A stretch of 6,425 nucleotides of DNA from Flavobacterium sp. (GTDB lineage Bacteria > Bacteroidota > Bacteroidia > Flavobacteriales > Flavobacteriaceae). Under the pieces are notes generated by a model. That model searched no databases and was not told the DNA's origin. It saw nothing but the letters and a program-made list of their open reading frames with translations. The position numbers were made by a program, and so were the translations under genes. Where the stretch lies: NCBI GenBank assembly GCA_017989775.1, contig JAGNPF010000092.1:1-6425 (forward strand), in the 5' to 3' direction. Below, one piece after another: positions 5,437-6,425 of this stretch (position 1 is its first letter; every line of letters starts with the position of its first letter).

Positions 5437-6425
5437 ATGATAGATATTTCTAAAAAAGAAATTTGGTTCGTAGTAGGAAGCCAAAATTTATATGGTGAAG
5501 AAACTTTAAGACAAGTTGCCGTACATTCGCAAGAAATTGCAAAAGGAATTGATGCGTCTTCTTCTGTTCCTGTAAAAGTGATTTACAAATCGGTGGCAAA
5601 ATCACCAAGTGAAATTACTGACATTTGTTTGGAAGCCAATACCAACAAAAACTGTATTGGTATCATCGCTTGGATGCACACTTTTTCTCCAGCCAAAATG
5701 TGGATTAACGGTTTAAGTATTCTTAAAAAACCATTATGCCATTTACACACGCAATACAATGCTGAAATTCCTTGGGGAACCATCGACATGGATTTCATGA
5801 ACTTGAACCAATCGGCTCACGGAGACAGAGAGTTTGGTTACATTATGTCTAGAATGCGTAAAAAACGTAAAGTTGTTGTTGGACACTGGGAAGACAAAAG
5901 AGTACAAACTAAATTAGGAAACTGGTCTAGAGTAGCTTTAGGTTGGGACGAAATGCAAAACCTGAAAGTAGCGCGTTTTGGAGACAACATGCGCGAAGTT
6001 GCCGTTACAGATGGTGACAAAGTGGAAGCCCAAATTCGTTTTGGAATGTCTGTAAACGGATACGACTCATCTGACATCATCAACAAAATGAAACTGGTTA
6101 CCGATGCACAAGTAGATGCCTTGGTTGCCGTTTATGAAGAATCATACAATTTGGCTCCTAAATTGCAAAAAGGTGGAGAGCAAAGACAATCATTATTGGA
6201 TGCTGCCAAAATCGAATTAGGTTTGAGAGCATTCTTGGAAGAAGGTGGTTTTGGTGCTTTTACCGACACTTTTGAAAACTTGGGAGAATTGAAACAATTG
6301 CCTGGAATTGCAACCCAACGCCTTATGGCTGATGGTTACGGTTTTGGTGGCGAAGGCGACTGGAAAACAGCTGCTATGGTTCGTGTCATGAAAGTAATGA
6401 ACATCGGTCTTGAAGGAGGAACTTC
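5437..6425 (+). CDS. araA: L-arabinose isomerase AraA (3' partial)
   Basis: The frame is open from the ATG at 5437 to the window end (329 codons plus 2 nt), about two thirds of the usual 500-residue enzyme. AraA converts L-arabinose to L-ribulose in the cytoplasm and needs Mn2+. Family stretches seen in order are [20 protein letters not shown] (residues 8-27), [73 protein letters not shown] and [11 protein letters not shown]. Glu306 in GGEGDW matches catalytic Glu306 of E. coli AraA by position as well as context. The sequence stops at LEGGTS, just before the segment with the second catalytic Glu (333 in E. coli); the two metal-binding histidines also lie outside. The start is supported by alignment of the N-terminus and lies 7 nt after the 8-bp repeat array. 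It is the last visible gene of the araBDA operon. Confidence 0.96.
   Translation, partial: MIDISKKEIWFVVGSQNLYGEETLRQVAVHSQEIAKGIDASSSVPVKVIYKSVAKSPSEITDICLEANTNKNCIGIIAWMHTFSPAKMWINGLSILKKPLCHLHTQYNAEIPWGTIDMDFMNLNQSAHGDREFGYIMSRMRKKRKVVVGHWEDKRVQTKLGNWSRVALGWDEMQNLKVARFGDNMREVAVTDGDKVEAQIRFGMSVNGYDSSDIINKMKLVTDAQVDALVAVYEESYNLAPKLQKGGEQRQSLLDAAKIELGLRAFLEEGGFGAFTDTFENLGELKQLPGIATQRLMADGYGFGGEGDWKTAAMVRVMKVMNIGLEGGT

Noticed and set aside
5583..6086. Minus-strand open frames opposite araA
   Set aside because: They overlap strongly conserved araA codons, have no recognisable domain, and no start signals support them.
1..6425. Mobile element, tRNA, rRNA, phage or defence system
   Set aside because: No transposase, integrase, terminal repeats, structural RNA or defence-family motif was seen on either strand.

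Overview
This window is part of an arabinan/L-arabinose utilisation locus. The organism is most likely a Flavobacterium-like member of the Bacteroidota. The evidence is AT-rich spacers, no Shine-Dalgarno sequences before the genes, a perfect TAnnTTTG-type promoter element before the kinase gene, an araB-araD-araA order common in that phylum, and protein sequences typical of it. All recognisable genes lie on the + strand.

Layout: (1) 1-423 is the C-terminal end of a GH51 alpha-L-arabinofuranosidase, cut by the window edge. (2) 424-641 is a spacer with a triple-frame stop repeat and a hairpin terminator. (3) About 642-1631 is a GH43 glycosidase; its lipoprotein signal peptide can be read only if translation starts at an ATA codon. 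(4) 1639-2625 is a secreted GH43 endo-1,5-alpha-L-arabinanase. (5) 2626-2981 is a spacer that holds the frameshifted C-terminal remnant of a second GH51 enzyme, then the promoter and a possible operator of the next operon. (6) 2982-4649 araB, 4660-5361 araD and 5437 to the window end araA (3' partial) encode the cytoplasmic conversion of L-arabinose to D-xylulose 5-phosphate. The araD-araA gap is almost filled by eight in-phase copies of a degenerate 8-bp repeat.

How the genes fit together: the endo-arabinanase would cut the alpha-1,5-arabinan backbone, and the GH43 lipoprotein and GH51 enzyme would trim oligosaccharides and side chains to free arabinose. AraA would isomerise arabinose to L-ribulose, AraB would phosphorylate it, and AraD would epimerise the product into the pentose phosphate pathway. 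No transporter, SusC/SusD pair or regulator gene lies inside the window.

I see no evidence for a wholly new biological system here; the pathway is well known. The points worth a second look are the ATA start, the GH51 remnant, the 8-bp repeat array and the putative operator overlapping the araB promoter. Positions and alignments were worked out by eye, without database searches.
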